Positions 6,087-6,156 of a stretch of DNA of 6,156 nucleotides are shown here, one piece after another. The position numbers and the translations under genes are program-made. Every line of letters starts with the position of its first letter. Position 1 is the first letter of the stretch. The notes under the pieces are model-generated. The model was given only the letters and a program-made list of their open reading frames with translations, was not told the origin of the DNA and made no database searches. Origin of the DNA: an uncultured Acetatifactor sp. (lineage in GTDB: Bacteria; Bacillota; Clostridia; Lachnospirales; Lachnospiraceae); NCBI GenBank assembly GCA_947644185.1, contig CANRZC010000152.1:1-6156 (forward strand). Direction: 5' to 3'.

Positions 6087-6156
6087 TATACGTTGGAAAT
6101 AAGCTATCTTTTTCAATCAAACAGATGCTTCTCACTTGTGTCTAGCTGGACAATCT

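Noticed and set aside
1..6156. Search for tRNA, rRNA, CRISPR arrays, insertion sequences, riboswitches and attachment sites
   Set aside because: No cloverleaf-like segments, regularly spaced repeats, transposase-like frames or terminal inverted repeats were seen; gaps between genes are short (76, 70 and 161 bases).

Overview
The window looks like chromosomal DNA from an anaerobic Firmicute of the class Clostridia, most likely a gut Lachnospiraceae. This rests on moderate GC, strong AAGGAGG-type ribosome sites, a Bce-type peptide-resistance transporter and YcxB-like membrane proteins. The genus cannot be fixed from the sequence alone.

Layout. Positions 1-2808 on the plus strand hold a two-gene unit: a BceA-like ATPase, cut at its 5' end by the window edge, followed directly by a BceB-like permease with ten membrane spans and one large extracellular loop. 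A 9-bp GC-rich hairpin at 2841-2862 closes this unit. It also serves as a terminator for the genes arriving from the other side. Positions 2882-5995 on the minus strand hold two tandem paralogous genes, read from about 6080 leftward. Each is built from two consecutive modules of two membrane helices plus a cytosolic YcxB-like (PH-like fold) domain. A fifth membrane helix follows. In the downstream copy this leads into a roughly 206-residue acidic, Trp/Phe-rich domain that should lie outside the cell and that I cannot assign to a named family.

The main observation is that both minus-strand paralogues look damaged, in different ways. The downstream copy (2882-4677) carries a one-base frameshift in a C run (CCC where its sister has CCCC) inside the first YcxB domain. 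It therefore reads as a 146-residue piece and an overlapping remainder instead of one 598-residue protein. The upstream copy (4748-5995) is open from a GTG start but stops just after the fifth membrane helix. Around its stop codon lies a short out-of-frame match to the extreme 3' end of its sister, which suggests that an internal deletion of about 550 bp removed the extracellular domain.

How the genes relate. BceAB-type transporters protect the cell surface against peptide antibiotics and usually work with a BceRS two-component system, which would lie outside this window. The YcxB-like genes are convergent to the transporter and separated from it by the shared terminator, so there is no operon link. 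A functional link would be speculation.
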